NCBI GenBank assembly: GCA_023228285.1
Contig: JALOBM010000014.1
Coordinates: 1-44,116, forward strand
Direction of reading: 5' to 3'
Length of the DNA stretch: 44,116 bases
Origin: Candidatus Cloacimonadota bacterium
GTDB taxonomy: Bacteria; Cloacimonadota; Cloacimonadia; Cloacimonadales; Cloacimonadaceae
How positions within the stretch are numbered: the first letter of the stretch is position 1; the number at the start of each line of letters is the position of its first letter. The notes under the pieces are model-generated. The model made no database searches, was not told where the DNA came from, and worked only from the letters and a program-made list of their open reading frames with translations. Shown piece by piece: positions 20,512 to 30,488 of the stretch. The position numbers and the translations under genes were made by a program.

Positions 20512-21387
20512 ATGCTGCAAGGATCTTATGTTGCACTAGTGACGCCATTCAAAAATGGCAATGTGGATTGGAGTGCTCTAGAAAACCTGATTAATTTTCA
20601 TTTAGACAACGGCACAGACGGGATACTGCTTCTTGGTACCACCGCCGAAGCAGCCGCCTTGGCAGGGGATGAGAAAGACGCCCTCCTTCGCTTCGCACAA
20701 CAGAGGATTGCCAAAAAAGTCCCGGTAATGATTGGAACTGGTACGAATAACTACATGCAGAGTCTCGCCAACACCAAAAAGGCAGAGGAATTTGGTGCGG
20801 ATTATGCCCTTGTAATCACTCCCTATTACATAAAACCCACTCAAAGTGGCATGTACGAATACTTTAAAAGCATAGCGTCCAAAGTAAACATCCCGATCGT
20901 GATCTACAATGTTCCCGGACGCACTGGAGTGAATATCTCCCCTGAGACCACCATACGCCTTGCTCGTGAATGCCCCAATATCGTCGGTATAAAAGAGGCC
21001 AGTGGCAACCTTGTACAAGCTACCTTTATCCTGAGAGACGCCCCAGATGGCTTTAGCCTGATGAGCGGGGAAGATGCCCTGAACATGCCTCTGATGGCGA
21101 TAGGAGCCAAAGGGTGCATTTCGGTAACTGCAAATGTTGCTCCAAGATTGATGAGTGAACACATGTCCAGTTGCCTAAATAACGATTTCACCGCAGCCAA
21201 AGCTCAACATGCCTATTTGGCGCAGTTGAATCACTTGATGTTCATAGAAACAAACCCCATCCCAGCCAAAGAAGCACTGCATATGATGGGCTATATGGAT
21301 CTGGAATTCCGTCTACCCCTCTGCAAAATGCAGGATAACCACCGCGAGATATTACGCGAAGGGTTGAAAGCATATAATCTCATCTGA
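20512..21387 (+). CDS. dapA: 4-hydroxy-tetrahydrodipicolinate synthase
   Basis: The enzyme condenses pyruvate with aspartate semialdehyde, the first committed step of lysine and diaminopimelate synthesis. The 291-aa barrel has the Schiff-base Lys161 in GIKEASG, Tyr132 in IYNVPGRTG and the carboxylate-binding Thr pair in LGTTAEA (42-47; Ala replaces the usual Gly after the Thr pair). A related aldolase such as an N-acetylneuraminate lyase is possible, but length, VPGRTG and the start MLQGSYVALVTPF favour DapA. GGAGGAAAG precedes the ATG. Confidence 0.93.
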   Translation: MLQGSYVALVTPFKNGNVDWSALENLINFHLDNGTDGILLLGTTAEAAALAGDEKDALLRFAQQRIAKKVPVMIGTGTNNYMQSLANTKKAEEFGADYALVITPYYIKPTQSGMYEYFKSIASKVNIPIVIYNVPGRTGVNISPETTIRLARECPNIVGIKEASGNLVQATFILRDAPDGFSLMSGEDALNMPLMAIGAKGCISVTANVAPRLMSEHMSSCLNNDFTAAKAQHAYLAQLNHLMFIETNPIPAKEALHMMGYMDLEFRLPLCKMQDNHREILREGLKAYNLI

Positions 21388-21409
21388 AACAATCTTAAGG
21401 AATACACTC

Positions 21410-24334
21410 ATGAAGAAAACCAAGCTATTACATGGCTTTGAGCTGATTCAAAGCCAGGAGATTAGCGAAATCAACTGCAACTACAATCGCTACCGTCACC
21501 GAAAGAGCGGAGCAGATCTGATTTTTCTGGCATGCTCTGACAACAATAAAGCATTCAATATCACCTTCAAAACCATCCCAGAAGACGATACGGGATGCCC
21601 GCACATTTTGGAGCACTCTGTGTTGAACGGCAGCAAGAACTACCCCGCAAAAGGCACCTTTATGGAACTGGTAAAGGGTAGCCTGAATACATTCATAAAC
21701 GCCATGACCTCAGCCGACTGGACCAGCTATCCCGTTGCGTCCACAAATGATAAAGACTTCATAAACCTGATGCGAGTGTATTTGGATGCAGTGCTGTATC
21801 CCAGAATCTACGAAGAATCACGCATCCTGGATCAAGAAGGCTGGCACTACGAACTGTTTAGCGAAGATGCCGAGATAAACTATCGCGGTGTGGTGTACAA
21901 CGAAATGAAGGGCGCATTTTCGTCTGTCGATAGCATAATAAACCGCTATTGTCAGCATGCTCAATTCCCGGATACTCCTTATGGCTTCGAGAGCGGTGGC
22001 GACCCAGATTCAATTCCGGAGCTTACACAAGAGAAATTCACACAATTCCATAGCAAGTATTATCACCCCTCAAACAGTAAAATTTGGCTGTATGGAGACA
22101 TGGATATTGACGCCACGTTGAAGATCATCGATGAAGAGTATCTCAGCAACTTCGATGATCCCGGGATCAGGATTGAATTACCTGAACAAAAACCCTTTAA
22201 GGCGCTCAAACAAATAGATTGCCAATATCCTTTGGGCGACGATACGGATCCCACGGATCAATATTATCTGGCCTTGAATTTCACCTATGGGAAGGTCACG
22301 GATACTTATCTAGATCAAAAGCTCTCGCTTCTATGCGAATTACTGATGTACTATCCCGCTTCCCCTCTGAAAAACGTGATTCGGGAATCGGGCTTGTGCA
22401 AGGATTCCACCATTTCAGTGCAAAATGATATTCTTCAGCCCACAATCACAATCATCTGTAAACAAGTTCAAAAGGACAAGCTAAAACCTCTTAGTGAGCT
22501 CATCCGCAAAGAATTGAGCCGGATATCGAAAGAGGGATTCGACAAAAAGATGCTGGAAGCGATGATAAATTACAAAGAGTTCTTCCTGCGCGAAGCTCAA
22601 TTGAATCGCTTTCCCAAAGGTTTATTCTACAATTTATACTGCTTGGGCTTATGGAATCATGGCGGCGACCCTAGCAACTTCCTGGCCTTTGAAGGTTACC
22701 TGAAAGAATTGCGTAGGGGCTTGAAAGAACCCATGTTTGAGACTCTTGTCCAAGAGGTCTTTTTGGAGAATACACACAGTACTGAAGTTCATTTTGAGCC
22801 GATTCCTGGATTGATCGCAAAGCAAGAAGCAATTACCAAAGCTAAGCTGGATGCATATAAGAAAAAGCTGAGCAAAAAAGAGATAAGCGAACTGATAGCC
22901 TACAACAAAGATTTGAAAGCTTGGCAAGAAGCTTTGGATAGCGATGAAGATATCCAGAAAATCCCGCTGCTCAACCTTAGTGATGTGGATTCCAAAGCCC
23001 AATCGCTACCCTGCGAAAGCGATATCCAGGGGACATACACAATACTGAAGCACCCCGTGCATACCAATGGGATAGTTTATCTGAAGGCTTTTTTCGACCT
23101 TTCTCATGCTAATGTCCAAGACCTGCCCTGGATAAAGCTCTATACACAGCTCTTGGGGCAAATCAACAGCGAAAACTTCAGCTTTGGTGACCTTTCCAAC
23201 GAAATCAGCAACAATACCGGTGGCATAAACCTGTATGTTGATGTGGCAAACAGCTATCAGACTCCTGATGACATTCTGCCCAAACTGGTACTCTCCGGTA
23301 AAGCTATTGCTTCCAAGACTGCCAAATTGATGGATCTTTGTACTGAATATGCCCTGAGACCTGCCTTGGACAATCCCTCTCGTATCAAAAGCCTGATCAT
23401 GGAATTTAAGACTGCCATGGAGCATAATGTGATAAACAGCGGAATGCAGATAACCGTGCAAAGAATGTTTGCTCCCTTCTCGCAGTATCATGCCTTCAAA
23501 GATAAAATCAACGGTTTGGACTATCTGAATTTTCTCCGTGATCTAGCCAATAACATGGAAAGTGATATCGATAAGATCATAGGAGAACTGAAATGGGTTC
23601 AGTCGCATTTCTTCAATATTCACAAAGCCATATTCAGCATAACGGCAAATGAAGAGCTGATAGATGATGTAGTAAATAAATTACCTGCCTTCACGAAAGA
23701 GTGTGGCACAGACGAACATCCGGCTGTGGAAAATGAATTTATCACGAGCAGCACCAATGAAGGAATTGCCGCTCCGATCAAGATCCAGTATGTAGTCCAG
23801 GGCGGAAACTTTTTCCGCAAAGGCTATTCCTACTCCGGCCGCCTGCGTGTATTGGCAAACATCCTCAGCAATGAATTCCTCTATAAAGAGCTGCGAGTGA
23901 AGGGTGGAGCTTACGGTGGCGGGACCAGTTTCGGTATGGACGGATATCAGTATTTCTATTCTTACCGGGATCCAAACCTCCGTGAAAGCCTGGATGTCTA
24001 CAGTAATGTCCCGGAATTCATCCGCAGCTTCAAATGCAGTAAACGTGACATGAACAAATACATCCTGGGCGAGATTTCTCAGTTGGATTATCCCAAAACA
24101 CCAGAAGCCATGGGAACTACTGCCGCGATGGATTATATCACCGGATTTACTCAGGAAGACCGTCAACAAATCCGCGATGAAGTACTCAGCACAAATCTGG
24201 AGGACCTGCGGCAATATGCAGATTTGATTCAAGCTATATTGGACAAAAATCATTACGCCGTAATGGGAAACGAAGCCAAGATCAAGGATGCGGCAGATCT
24301 GTTTGATATGATCACACCCTTGTTCAAAAAGTGA
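21410..24334 (+). CDS. M16C insulinase-family metalloprotease (presequence protease PreP-like)
   Basis: This large (974 aa) M16 peptidase has the inverted zinc motif HILEH (65-69) within CPHILEHSVLNGSKNYP, and the distal Glu region YRGVVYNEMKGAFSS. Length and the sequence around NTFINAMTSADWTSYPVAS place it in subfamily M16C with PreP/Cym1, which form a single-chain chamber degrading unstructured peptides. No signal peptide is visible, so it is probably cytoplasmic and recycles peptides. It starts 22 bases after dapA and its stop overlaps the rsgA GTG start. Confidence 0.95.
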   Translation: MKKTKLLHGFELIQSQEISEINCNYNRYRHRKSGADLIFLACSDNNKAFNITFKTIPEDDTGCPHILEHSVLNGSKNYPAKGTFMELVKGSLNTFINAMTSADWTSYPVASTNDKDFINLMRVYLDAVLYPRIYEESRILDQEGWHYELFSEDAEINYRGVVYNEMKGAFSSVDSIINRYCQHAQFPDTPYGFESGGDPDSIPELTQEKFTQFHSKYYHPSNSKIWLYGDMDIDATLKIIDEEYLSNFDDPGIRIELPEQKPFKALKQIDCQYPLGDDTDPTDQYYLALNFTYGKVTDTYLDQKLSLLCELLMYYPASPLKNVIRESGLCKDSTISVQNDILQPTITIICKQVQKDKLKPLSELIRKELSRISKEGFDKKMLEAMINYKEFFLREAQLNRFPKGLFYNLYCLGLWNHGGDPSNFLAFEGYLKELRRGLKEPMFETLVQEVFLENTHSTEVHFEPIPGLIAKQEAITKAKLDAYKKKLSKKEISELIAYNKDLKAWQEALDSDEDIQKIPLLNLSDVDSKAQSLPCESDIQGTYTILKHPVHTNGIVYLKAFFDLSHANVQDLPWIKLYTQLLGQINSENFSFGDLSNEISNNTGGINLYVDVANSYQTPDDILPKLVLSGKAIASKTAKLMDLCTEYALRPALDNPSRIKSLIMEFKTAMEHNVINSGMQITVQRMFAPFSQYHAFKDKINGLDYLNFLRDLANNMESDIDKIIGELKWVQSHFFNIHKAIFSITANEELIDDVVNKLPAFTKECGTDEHPAVENEFITSSTNEGIAAPIKIQYVVQGGNFFRKGYSYSGRLRVLANILSNEFLYKELRVKGGAYGGGTSFGMDGYQYFYSYRDPNLRESLDVYSNVPEFIRSFKCSKRDMNKYILGEISQLDYPKTPEAMGTTAAMDYITGFTQEDRQQIRDEVLSTNLEDLRQYADLIQAILDKNHYAVMGNEAKIKDAADLFDMITPLFKK

Positions 24335-25395
24335 AACAGAAAGATAAGAAAAGAACCAAAAAATATACCGGCAGGCTGAAAAACATCTGTCTGCCGGATC
24401 TTGATATATTGGACGACGAACATCATGACATAGGCTTCAAAAGCTCTCGCAGCGCTCATAAACGAAACCTTGTGTTAAAAAGCGATACCGAGCTTAGAAA
24501 AGCCAGGGTAATCGAGGTGATGAGTAATTACCAATGCCGGATCAATCTTGACGACAAACAGGTCAACGCCTCAATCGGCGGACGTCTGAAACAGTTCAAG
24601 AATGAGAGTAGCGGCATTTTGGCCGTAGGGGACTATGTGGAAGTGGACATTACTTACGAACCCGACTACCGCATCGAGAACATTCTGCCGCGCAGAAACA
24701 GCATGATCCGCTACAGCGGCGGCTCTTTTCAAAAAGAGATCACCCTGGCTGCAAACATCGACCAAATTGTAATCACAAGCTCCTGGCGGATGCCAATCTT
24801 CAAACCGGGATTGGTGGACAGATATCTCATCATGGCAGCGAAATTCAACATCCGGCCCATTCTGGTGCTGAACAAGATTGACCTCTGTGAAGATTTTGAT
24901 GAACTGGAGGATGAGATAACCTATTACAAGGATTCTGGCATCAGAGTGATTCTCACTTCTGTGGTCGATGGTCGTGGCATGGAAGAACTTAAAAATGAAT
25001 TGAGGGATAAAGACTCTGTGTTTTCCGGACACTCCGGAGCAGGAAAAAGCTCTCTGATAAACTCTTTGGAGCCGGGACTGGAGTTGCTAACAGCCGAGAT
25101 AAGCGATTTCAACGAGAAAGGCAAACATACCACCACTCAAGCTCTGATGTTACCCTTTAGTTTTGGCGGATACCTGATAGATACACCTGGGATCAAGACA
25201 CTTACTCTACATCAGCAGGACAAAGAATACATCCCCAAGCTATTTCCGGGCTTCGATCGCTTCTATCCCCAGTGTCTGTTCCGGGATTGCACCCACATCC
25301 ACGAAGAAGGTTGTGCGGTGCTGTCAGCAATGGAAGAAGGCAATCTAGACCCTTTTCGTTATGAATCCTATAGATGGATAATGGACAATATATGA
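24331..25395 (+). CDS. rsgA: Small-subunit ribosome biogenesis GTPase RsgA
   Basis: RsgA is a circularly permuted GTPase that assists late 30S assembly. The 354-aa protein has an N-terminal OB-fold (about 55-120), then NKID (181-184), GHSGAGKSS (233-241, P-loop), KHTTT (switch I) and DTPG (284-287), in the permuted order G4-G5-G1-G2-G3. A zinc finger follows (Cys315, Cys320, His322, Cys328). A basic N-terminal extension of about 45 residues is present. GTG start at 24331 overlaps the protease stop; its own stop overlaps nadK as ATGA. Confidence 0.95.
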   Translation: MKQKDKKRTKKYTGRLKNICLPDLDILDDEHHDIGFKSSRSAHKRNLVLKSDTELRKARVIEVMSNYQCRINLDDKQVNASIGGRLKQFKNESSGILAVGDYVEVDITYEPDYRIENILPRRNSMIRYSGGSFQKEITLAANIDQIVITSSWRMPIFKPGLVDRYLIMAAKFNIRPILVLNKIDLCEDFDELEDEITYYKDSGIRVILTSVVDGRGMEELKNELRDKDSVFSGHSGAGKSSLINSLEPGLELLTAEISDFNEKGKHTTTQALMLPFSFGGYLIDTPGIKTLTLHQQDKEYIPKLFPGFDRFYPQCLFRDCTHIHEEGCAVLSAMEEGNLDPFRYESYRWIMDNI

Positions 25396-26276
25396 GAAAC
25401 TTCGCCGTTTACATAAATCCCGGTTTTGCAGACAAAGCCAGCATATTCTGTTTGCTGTACCGACTCAAGGATGAAGATAAGAGCCAAAACACATCCGGAA
25501 AGGAATTGCTTTTCTTTGGAGAACTCAGCCAGAAAGACATCCTGCAAGAGCCCGTTCAAGTAGTCGATTTTTACCACAAAAACAAGGGAGTATCCATAGA
25601 TTGCATTTTAGTCTTTGGCGGTGATGGTACCATCCTGAAAGCCAAAGATTTGGCCTTGAAAACCGGAGCTCCCATTCTGGGTATCAATCTGGGTTATCTG
25701 GGCTTTCTATCCGAGAGCACACTTCCGGAGATTAGCGCTTCCATCCGCGATTTGGTAGCAGGCAAGTACAAGATTCTATCCCGCATGCTGATTACTTGTA
25801 CGCTGAAACGAGGAGACCGGGTAATCCGGCAAGGACAGGCATTGAATGACGTGGTAGTGTATAAAGGTGAAAATCCCGGTTTGATAAATGCCCGCATCTT
25901 TGCCAAAGGACGCTATGTGTTCGATGCCCGTTGCGACGGAGTAGTGGTTTGCACTCCCACAGGTTCCACAGCCTATTCACTATCCGCTGGAGGACCCATT
26001 CTTGCACCTCAGATGAAGGCCATGGTTCTCAGTCCGCTCAATCCGCATTTACTCACGATTCGTCCCATGGTATTCCCCGCCGAGGAAAAACTGTGTCTCA
26101 AGATCTATAGACTCTCCCAAAACGCATGGCTTCAGATCGATGGCAGTAATGTCTGCCCGGTACAGGAACAGGATGAGTTACACATCACCGCTTCCCCCCA
26201 CGAAGTTCGTTTTATCAAACTCTCCAAACGCACTTTTTTCCGTATTCTGCGTAACAAGATGCACTTGGGAAAATAA
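25392..26276 (+). CDS. nadK: NAD kinase
   Basis: Phosphorylates NAD to NADP. The 294-aa protein has the signature GGDGT (76-80) within VFGGDGTILKAKD, the segment LGINLGYLGFLSES, and DGVVVCTPTGSTAYSLSAGGPI, all diagnostic of the ATP-NAD kinase family. ATG 25392 overlaps the rsgA stop (ATGA). An in-frame ATG at 25374 would lie inside rsgA and is less likely. The stop shares one base with the recN start, as in many genomes where nadK precedes recN. Confidence 0.95.
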   Translation: MRNFAVYINPGFADKASIFCLLYRLKDEDKSQNTSGKELLFFGELSQKDILQEPVQVVDFYHKNKGVSIDCILVFGGDGTILKAKDLALKTGAPILGINLGYLGFLSESTLPEISASIRDLVAGKYKILSRMLITCTLKRGDRVIRQGQALNDVVVYKGENPGLINARIFAKGRYVFDARCDGVVVCTPTGSTAYSLSAGGPILAPQMKAMVLSPLNPHLLTIRPMVFPAEEKLCLKIYRLSQNAWLQIDGSNVCPVQEQDELHITASPHEVRFIKLSKRTFFRILRNKMHLGK

Positions 26277-27994
26277 TGCTGAGCGAAATCTATATCAAGA
26301 ACTACATACTCGTTCCTGAACTAAGGATGAAGTTCAATCCCGGTCTGAGCGTTATCACCGGAGAAACTGGAGCCGGGAAGTCGATCCTGGTAGGCTCCAT
26401 CGGGATCATCCTGGGCGACAGCCCCGCAGGATTGGAAGCTTGGGACAAAGATCACGCCATCTACCTGGAGACATGCTTCAAGCAAGGTGATAACGACGAG
26501 CTTAATGCCCTCCTGCAAGAGATCAACAACGATCAGGAAGAAGAGCTCATCCTGGCAAGAGAGATCTCTCAGAATGGCAAGTCTGCCTACTACATAGGTG
26601 GACGCAGAGTCTCGGCAGCCGTAATGAAATCCATAAAGCCCCTGCTGCTGGATTTTCATCATCAGCGGGATCAACAGAAGATACTGCTCTCCTCCTATCA
26701 ATTGGAGATAGTGGATCGCTTTGCCGGATGCGGGGACTTACGTGAGCGTTTTCGACGAGATTGGATAGCTCTGAAGCGGCTTCGGGCAGATTTGGATGCC
26801 ATGCAAAAAGAGCAAGAAGAACAACGCCAGATGATCGAACTGTATCGCTATCAATTTGCGGAATTGGAGAGCGCAGCCATCAAACCGGGAGAAGATTTGT
26901 CCCTGCAAAAGGAATATGAATTACTCTCCCACTCCATGGATATCCTCAGCTTGGGCAACACCATGAATCAAGCTCTATTTGAAAGCGAAAACAGCATATT
27001 TGACCAGTTGGGACACTTTGCCTCACAGCTGGAGCAGTACAAGGGGCTGAACAACGCTCTTCAGAATGTAGTTCAGAACCTTACCGAAGCATTGGAAGCC
27101 CTGCGCTCCACCTCCTTTGAGCTTTCGGGTATTCTAGATAACCTCAATCCCGATCCCACCCGCATCAATGAGATCGAAGAACGTCTGAACCTGATCAACT
27201 CTCTTCTGCATAAGCACAGGGTAAAGAGTGTGGAAGATTTACTACAGCTATTTGAGCAACGCAAAGCCGAGATAGCTGCAGCGCAAAACATTGACAGTAG
27301 TATCATAGAAGCCCGTAAAAAGATGGATGAGAGCATCTTAGCCATCATCAAACAAGCAGACGAGTTAAGCCGAATCCGTAATGAAGCAGCACAAAGATTA
27401 AGCAGGGACTTGGTGCAAAGCATTCGCAATTTGGGCATGAATGATGCCCGCTTCAAGATTAAGATTGACAAAAAAAGAGAAATTGAAATAAACAAGCAAG
27501 ATGCTTTACTTGCATATTCAGAAACAGGACAGGATAGCGTTGAATTTCTGTTCTCGGCAAATACCGGCAGCGAATTGAAGAATCTTGCTGCAGTTGCCAG
27601 TGGAGGAGAGATGAGCCGCATCCTATTGGGAATAAAGGAAGTATTGGTTAGCAAAGAGAGTGCAAGGCTTCTGATTCTGGACGAAATTGACGCTGGGATC
27701 GGAGGTAAGACAGCCGATAAAGTTGCCGCTTGCATTGCTCAGATAGCAAAAAAGCATCCTGTTCTTTGTGTTACTCATCTAGCACAGATAGCAGCCGTTG
27801 CAGACACTCATATCGCGGTTGTGAAAAGCGCAGAGTCCAGAACCAGCGTGAGCCTAAGCGTTCTAGACAGAGACGAGCGTATTGCCGAATTGGCCAGAAT
27901 GCTTTCCGGCAGCGCTTCACCTCTTGCACTGAAGCACGCAGAGGAACTTATAAATAGACATAATAAAGAGGAATTAAGTGAGCAAAAGATCTAG
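26276..27994 (+). CDS. recN: DNA repair protein RecN
   Basis: RecN is an SMC-like ATPase that acts early in double-strand break repair. The 572-aa protein has Walker A GETGAGKS (29-36) and a long coiled-coil middle region (about 155-385, rich in Glu, Gln, Leu and Arg). The C-terminal ATPase lobe has the signature SGGEMSRILLGIK followed by LLILDEIDAGIGGKTADKV (Walker B) and a CVTHLAQIAA motif. Length is typical. It overlaps nadK by one base and the following gene by 17 bases. Confidence 0.96.
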   Translation: MLSEIYIKNYILVPELRMKFNPGLSVITGETGAGKSILVGSIGIILGDSPAGLEAWDKDHAIYLETCFKQGDNDELNALLQEINNDQEEELILAREISQNGKSAYYIGGRRVSAAVMKSIKPLLLDFHHQRDQQKILLSSYQLEIVDRFAGCGDLRERFRRDWIALKRLRADLDAMQKEQEEQRQMIELYRYQFAELESAAIKPGEDLSLQKEYELLSHSMDILSLGNTMNQALFESENSIFDQLGHFASQLEQYKGLNNALQNVVQNLTEALEALRSTSFELSGILDNLNPDPTRINEIEERLNLINSLLHKHRVKSVEDLLQLFEQRKAEIAAAQNIDSSIIEARKKMDESILAIIKQADELSRIRNEAAQRLSRDLVQSIRNLGMNDARFKIKIDKKREIEINKQDALLAYSETGQDSVEFLFSANTGSELKNLAAVASGGEMSRILLGIKEVLVSKESARLLILDEIDAGIGGKTADKVAACIAQIAKKHPVLCVTHLAQIAAVADTHIAVVKSAESRTSVSLSVLDRDERIAELARMLSGSASPLALKHAEELINRHNKEELSEQKI

Positions 27995-28877
27995 AAGCAG
28001 AGCTAAAGGTATAGCAGTATTTGTGGTTTTTTTGGCACTGGTTGCCACCATTATCCAGTATGAAAAGAGCAATACCGGAAAGGTGAATATCGATTTTAAA
28101 ACCAGCACCAATGAATACAGGGATCTGATGTTTATAAACAAAGCTCAGGTACAATTCAGCGCCAAAGATATCGCTGCAGCCCAGGAAGGAATAAACCGGA
28201 TCATCAATGAAAAGGGAAAGCAACGTATCCGCAAACAAAACGAGAGCAACTTCGGGGCATACCTGTTTTCCGTTCCTCAAAATGAACTGGACGGGATTAT
28301 CGCAGAATTGAAAACATTTGGTGTGATTAGCTCACAAACAGAGCAGATTGATACCTCTCTGGTAAATCTCGATTACGACACAGAAAGCGCACGCTTGGCC
28401 AGCTATGAAAATGAACTGACTGAACTCGACAAAGTCCGCTTTCCTTCAGAGCAGCAAAACCGCAGAAAAGAATCTTTACACCTGTTGATCCGGGAATCCG
28501 GTCAGAAGCTGGATAAGCTTCGTGAACAGGAGAATGTGTTGCTATACATCACACTAAGACCCCTCCAACGAAGTATCGGCTGGTTTGGTATGGTGAAGAC
28601 TCTTGTTCTCATCTATCTCAAATGGCTCGGCATCTTTGCAATTGGCGTAGTTCTATTATTCTTTGGTTCAAAATTAGTAATGTATTTCCTTTCTGCCTTG
28701 GGAGTAAAGAACATCAATACCAGTGGATTGGGCGGCGGTTACACATATGGAGGCAACTATTCCAGTTATGGCCGTTACAATTCCCGCTACGGATCCGACT
28801 CCAGAAAGCGGAAAGTGAAGCGAATTTACAAGGATAAAAGCGCATCTTCAGAGAACAAGGACGATACAGAAAAATAA
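27978..28877 (+). CDS. DUF4349-like membrane protein
   Basis: The 299-aa protein has an N-terminal membrane anchor (about 11-26) and an extracytoplasmic domain. The segment AYLFSVPQNELDGIIAELKTFGVISS...LVNLDYDTESARLASYENELTELD is the typical DUF4349 pattern. A coiled coil follows, then a second membrane helix (about 205-237), a Gly/Tyr-rich stretch (GGGYTYGGNYSSYGRYNSRYG) and a highly basic tail. The role is unknown. GTG 27978 follows AAAGAGGAATTAA. It overlaps recN and precedes nfeD by 20 bases. Confidence 0.75.
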   Translation: MSKRSRSRAKGIAVFVVFLALVATIIQYEKSNTGKVNIDFKTSTNEYRDLMFINKAQVQFSAKDIAAAQEGINRIINEKGKQRIRKQNESNFGAYLFSVPQNELDGIIAELKTFGVISSQTEQIDTSLVNLDYDTESARLASYENELTELDKVRFPSEQQNRRKESLHLLIRESGQKLDKLREQENVLLYITLRPLQRSIGWFGMVKTLVLIYLKWLGIFAIGVVLLFFGSKLVMYFLSALGVKNINTSGLGGGYTYGGNYSSYGRYNSRYGSDSRKRKVKRIYKDKSASSENKDDTEK

Positions 28878-28897
28878 AAGTATAGCAGGAGATTATT

Positions 28898-29341
28898 ATG
28901 GTTCTACTCGCCTGGCACATTTGGATGATCCTGGGGATTATCCTGATAATCATCGAAATCTTTGATCCTGCCTTCTTCTTTGTGTCCCTGGGTATCGGAG
29001 CTATAGTAACCGGCCTCTTTGCCTTGCTCCCCTTCGTTCAATCCAGCATCCTGCTGCAGATCATGCTCTTTGCCATATTCAGCTTCATCGCCTTTCTATT
29101 GATGCGCAAATTGGGCAAAAAGGTACTGGCTCATCCCGGGAAAGAAACCAACGTATATGCCTTGAAAGGCAAGTTCGGTCACATTGTAACGCCAATTCCT
29201 CCAGATGGAAAGGGATATGTGAAAGTGGGCGGTGAAGAATGGGTAGCAGTTACAGAAGGTCATCTACCCATAGACGCCGGAGAGAAAGTATTGATTACTG
29301 GTATCGACGGCAACAAGCTGATTGTCCAGAAACACGAATAA
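28898..29341 (+). CDS. NfeD-like membrane protein (YbbK type)
   Basis: The 147-aa protein has two to three membrane helices in its first 75 residues and a C-terminal OB-fold domain (about 85-145; LKGKFGHIVTPIPPDGKGYVKVGGEEWVAVTEG and AGEKVLITGIDGNKLIVQ), the architecture of NfeD-like proteins that partner with SPFH/stomatin proteins in membrane quality control. No stomatin gene is adjacent; the partner here would be elsewhere. Start follows AGGAGATT. It closes the operon at a terminator. Confidence 0.9.
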   Translation: MVLLAWHIWMILGIILIIIEIFDPAFFFVSLGIGAIVTGLFALLPFVQSSILLQIMLFAIFSFIAFLLMRKLGKKVLAHPGKETNVYALKGKFGHIVTPIPPDGKGYVKVGGEEWVAVTEGHLPIDAGEKVLITGIDGNKLIVQKHE

Positions 29342-29351
29342 CCACAATATG

Positions 29352-29380
29352 GAGCCCGGTTATGATCGGGCTCTTGCTTT
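29352..29380 (+). terminator. Intrinsic terminator after nfeD
   Basis: A 7-bp perfect stem, GAGCCCG / CGGGCTC (29352-29373), with an 8-nt loop is followed by TTGCTTT. It ends 19 bases before the next start codon, so the following lipoprotein gene needs its own promoter or partial read-through. Confidence 0.75.
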
Positions 29381-29398
29381 AAACCAGGAGATGTTCAT

Positions 29399-30148
29399 AT
29401 GAAAAAAAAGCCGGTTTTATTGGTATTATGCCTTTTGGCCATTACCTTTCTCGCTTCATGCGGCAACAAAGAGAAGCCCGTATTGCGCATCGGCATGAAT
29501 GCGGAATTCCCTCCTTTCGCTTCCATTGTGGACAGCACTTTTGTGGGAGTTGACGTGGATATCAGCCACAAAATCGCTGAAAAACTTGACCTACCCTACG
29601 AGATTGTCAACATGGAGTTTGGTACCTTGATCAATGCCCTGCAAGCTGATAAGGTGGATATAATCATCTCCGCTATGTCCATCACACCAGACAGAGCTCG
29701 CATACTGGAGTTCAGTGAACCATACTACAGGGCAACCCAAGTCTTGATCGCCGGTGAGAAGAGCCCGCAGATGCCGGATAGCGAAGAGCAATTGAAGAAC
29801 TACAGGATCGGTGTTTTACATAGCAGCACAGCTCATAAATACATCAATGAGACTTTTGTGGACAAGGATATGATGCCCCATGACGCCTTATTACTGTATT
29901 CCACCAATGTTGAAGCGATCAACGACCTAATCGCGGGAAACATAGACTTTATGGTAAATGATAGCAGCGCAGCATACGGCTTCTCACAAAGCTACCCCGT
30001 ATCTATGGGACTGCACCTCAATACAGTGGAAGAATATGCCATCGCAATGCCCCGTGATGGTCAATACAACGAAAAGATAAAGAAAGCCTTGCGAGAGCTT
30101 ATCGATAGCGGAGAAGTGACCTCGATTATCTCTAATTACTTCTTCTAG
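29399..30148 (+). CDS. Solute-binding lipoprotein, polar amino-acid type (family 3)
   Basis: A lipoprotein signal with lipobox LASC (Cys21) precedes a family 3 periplasmic binding domain. Its motifs are LRIGMNAEFPPFASI...FVGVDVDISHKIAEKLDLPYEIV, followed by VDIIISAMSITPDRARILEFSEPYY, which is the family signature. It probably captures an amino acid for an ABC transporter. No permease or ATPase gene is nearby, so the partner must lie elsewhere or the protein has a sensory role. GGAGATGTTCAT precedes the ATG. The full 249 aa are present. Confidence 0.92.
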   Translation: MKKKPVLLVLCLLAITFLASCGNKEKPVLRIGMNAEFPPFASIVDSTFVGVDVDISHKIAEKLDLPYEIVNMEFGTLINALQADKVDIIISAMSITPDRARILEFSEPYYRATQVLIAGEKSPQMPDSEEQLKNYRIGVLHSSTAHKYINETFVDKDMMPHDALLLYSTNVEAINDLIAGNIDFMVNDSSAAYGFSQSYPVSMGLHLNTVEEYAIAMPRDGQYNEKIKKALRELIDSGEVTSIISNYFF

Positions 30149-30160
30149 TTTACAAAGTAA

Positions 30161-30193
30161 AAAACAGCAAAGCCGCTATAACTTTGCTGTTTT
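30161..30193. terminator. Bidirectional terminator between the binding protein gene and rpmA
   Basis: A perfect 12-bp stem, AAAACAGCAAAG / CTTTGCTGTTTT, with a 9-nt loop. A-rich and T-rich flanks on both sides let it terminate the convergent genes ending at 30148 (+) and 30214 (-). Confidence 0.93.
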
Positions 30194-30213
30194 TATATCT
30201 CTAGCTTATTAAA

Positions 30214-30474
30214 CTATTCGCTTATTGGCTCCACGCTTACGAACTTTTTACCAGCTTGCTTGGTTTCGAATTTCACGTGTCCGTCGATAAGGCTGAATAT
30301 GGTAAAATCTCTGCCGAGTCCCACATTGGCTCCGGGATGAATCTTGGTGCCTTTCTGGCGCACAATGATATTGCCAGCGCTTACATATTCACTGCCGTAT
30401 TTCTTCACTCCACGGTATTTGGGATTGCTGTTCCTACCGTTACGACTGCTTCCAACACCTTTCTTATGTGCCAT
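30214..30474 (-). CDS. rpmA: 50S ribosomal protein L27
   Basis: The 86-aa protein starts [22 protein letters not shown] and contains [21 protein letters not shown], matching L27. Its flexible N-terminus reaches the peptidyl transferase centre. There is no N-terminal extension of the Firmicutes type that needs protease processing. It lies 14 bases downstream of rplU, the near-universal gene order. Confidence 0.97.
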   Translation of the reverse strand: MAHKKGVGSSRNGRNSNPKYRGVKKYGSEYVSAGNIIVRQKGTKIHPGANVGLGRDFTIFSLIDGHVKFETKQAGKKFVSVEPISE

Positions 30475-30488
30475 ATATGTATCCTTCC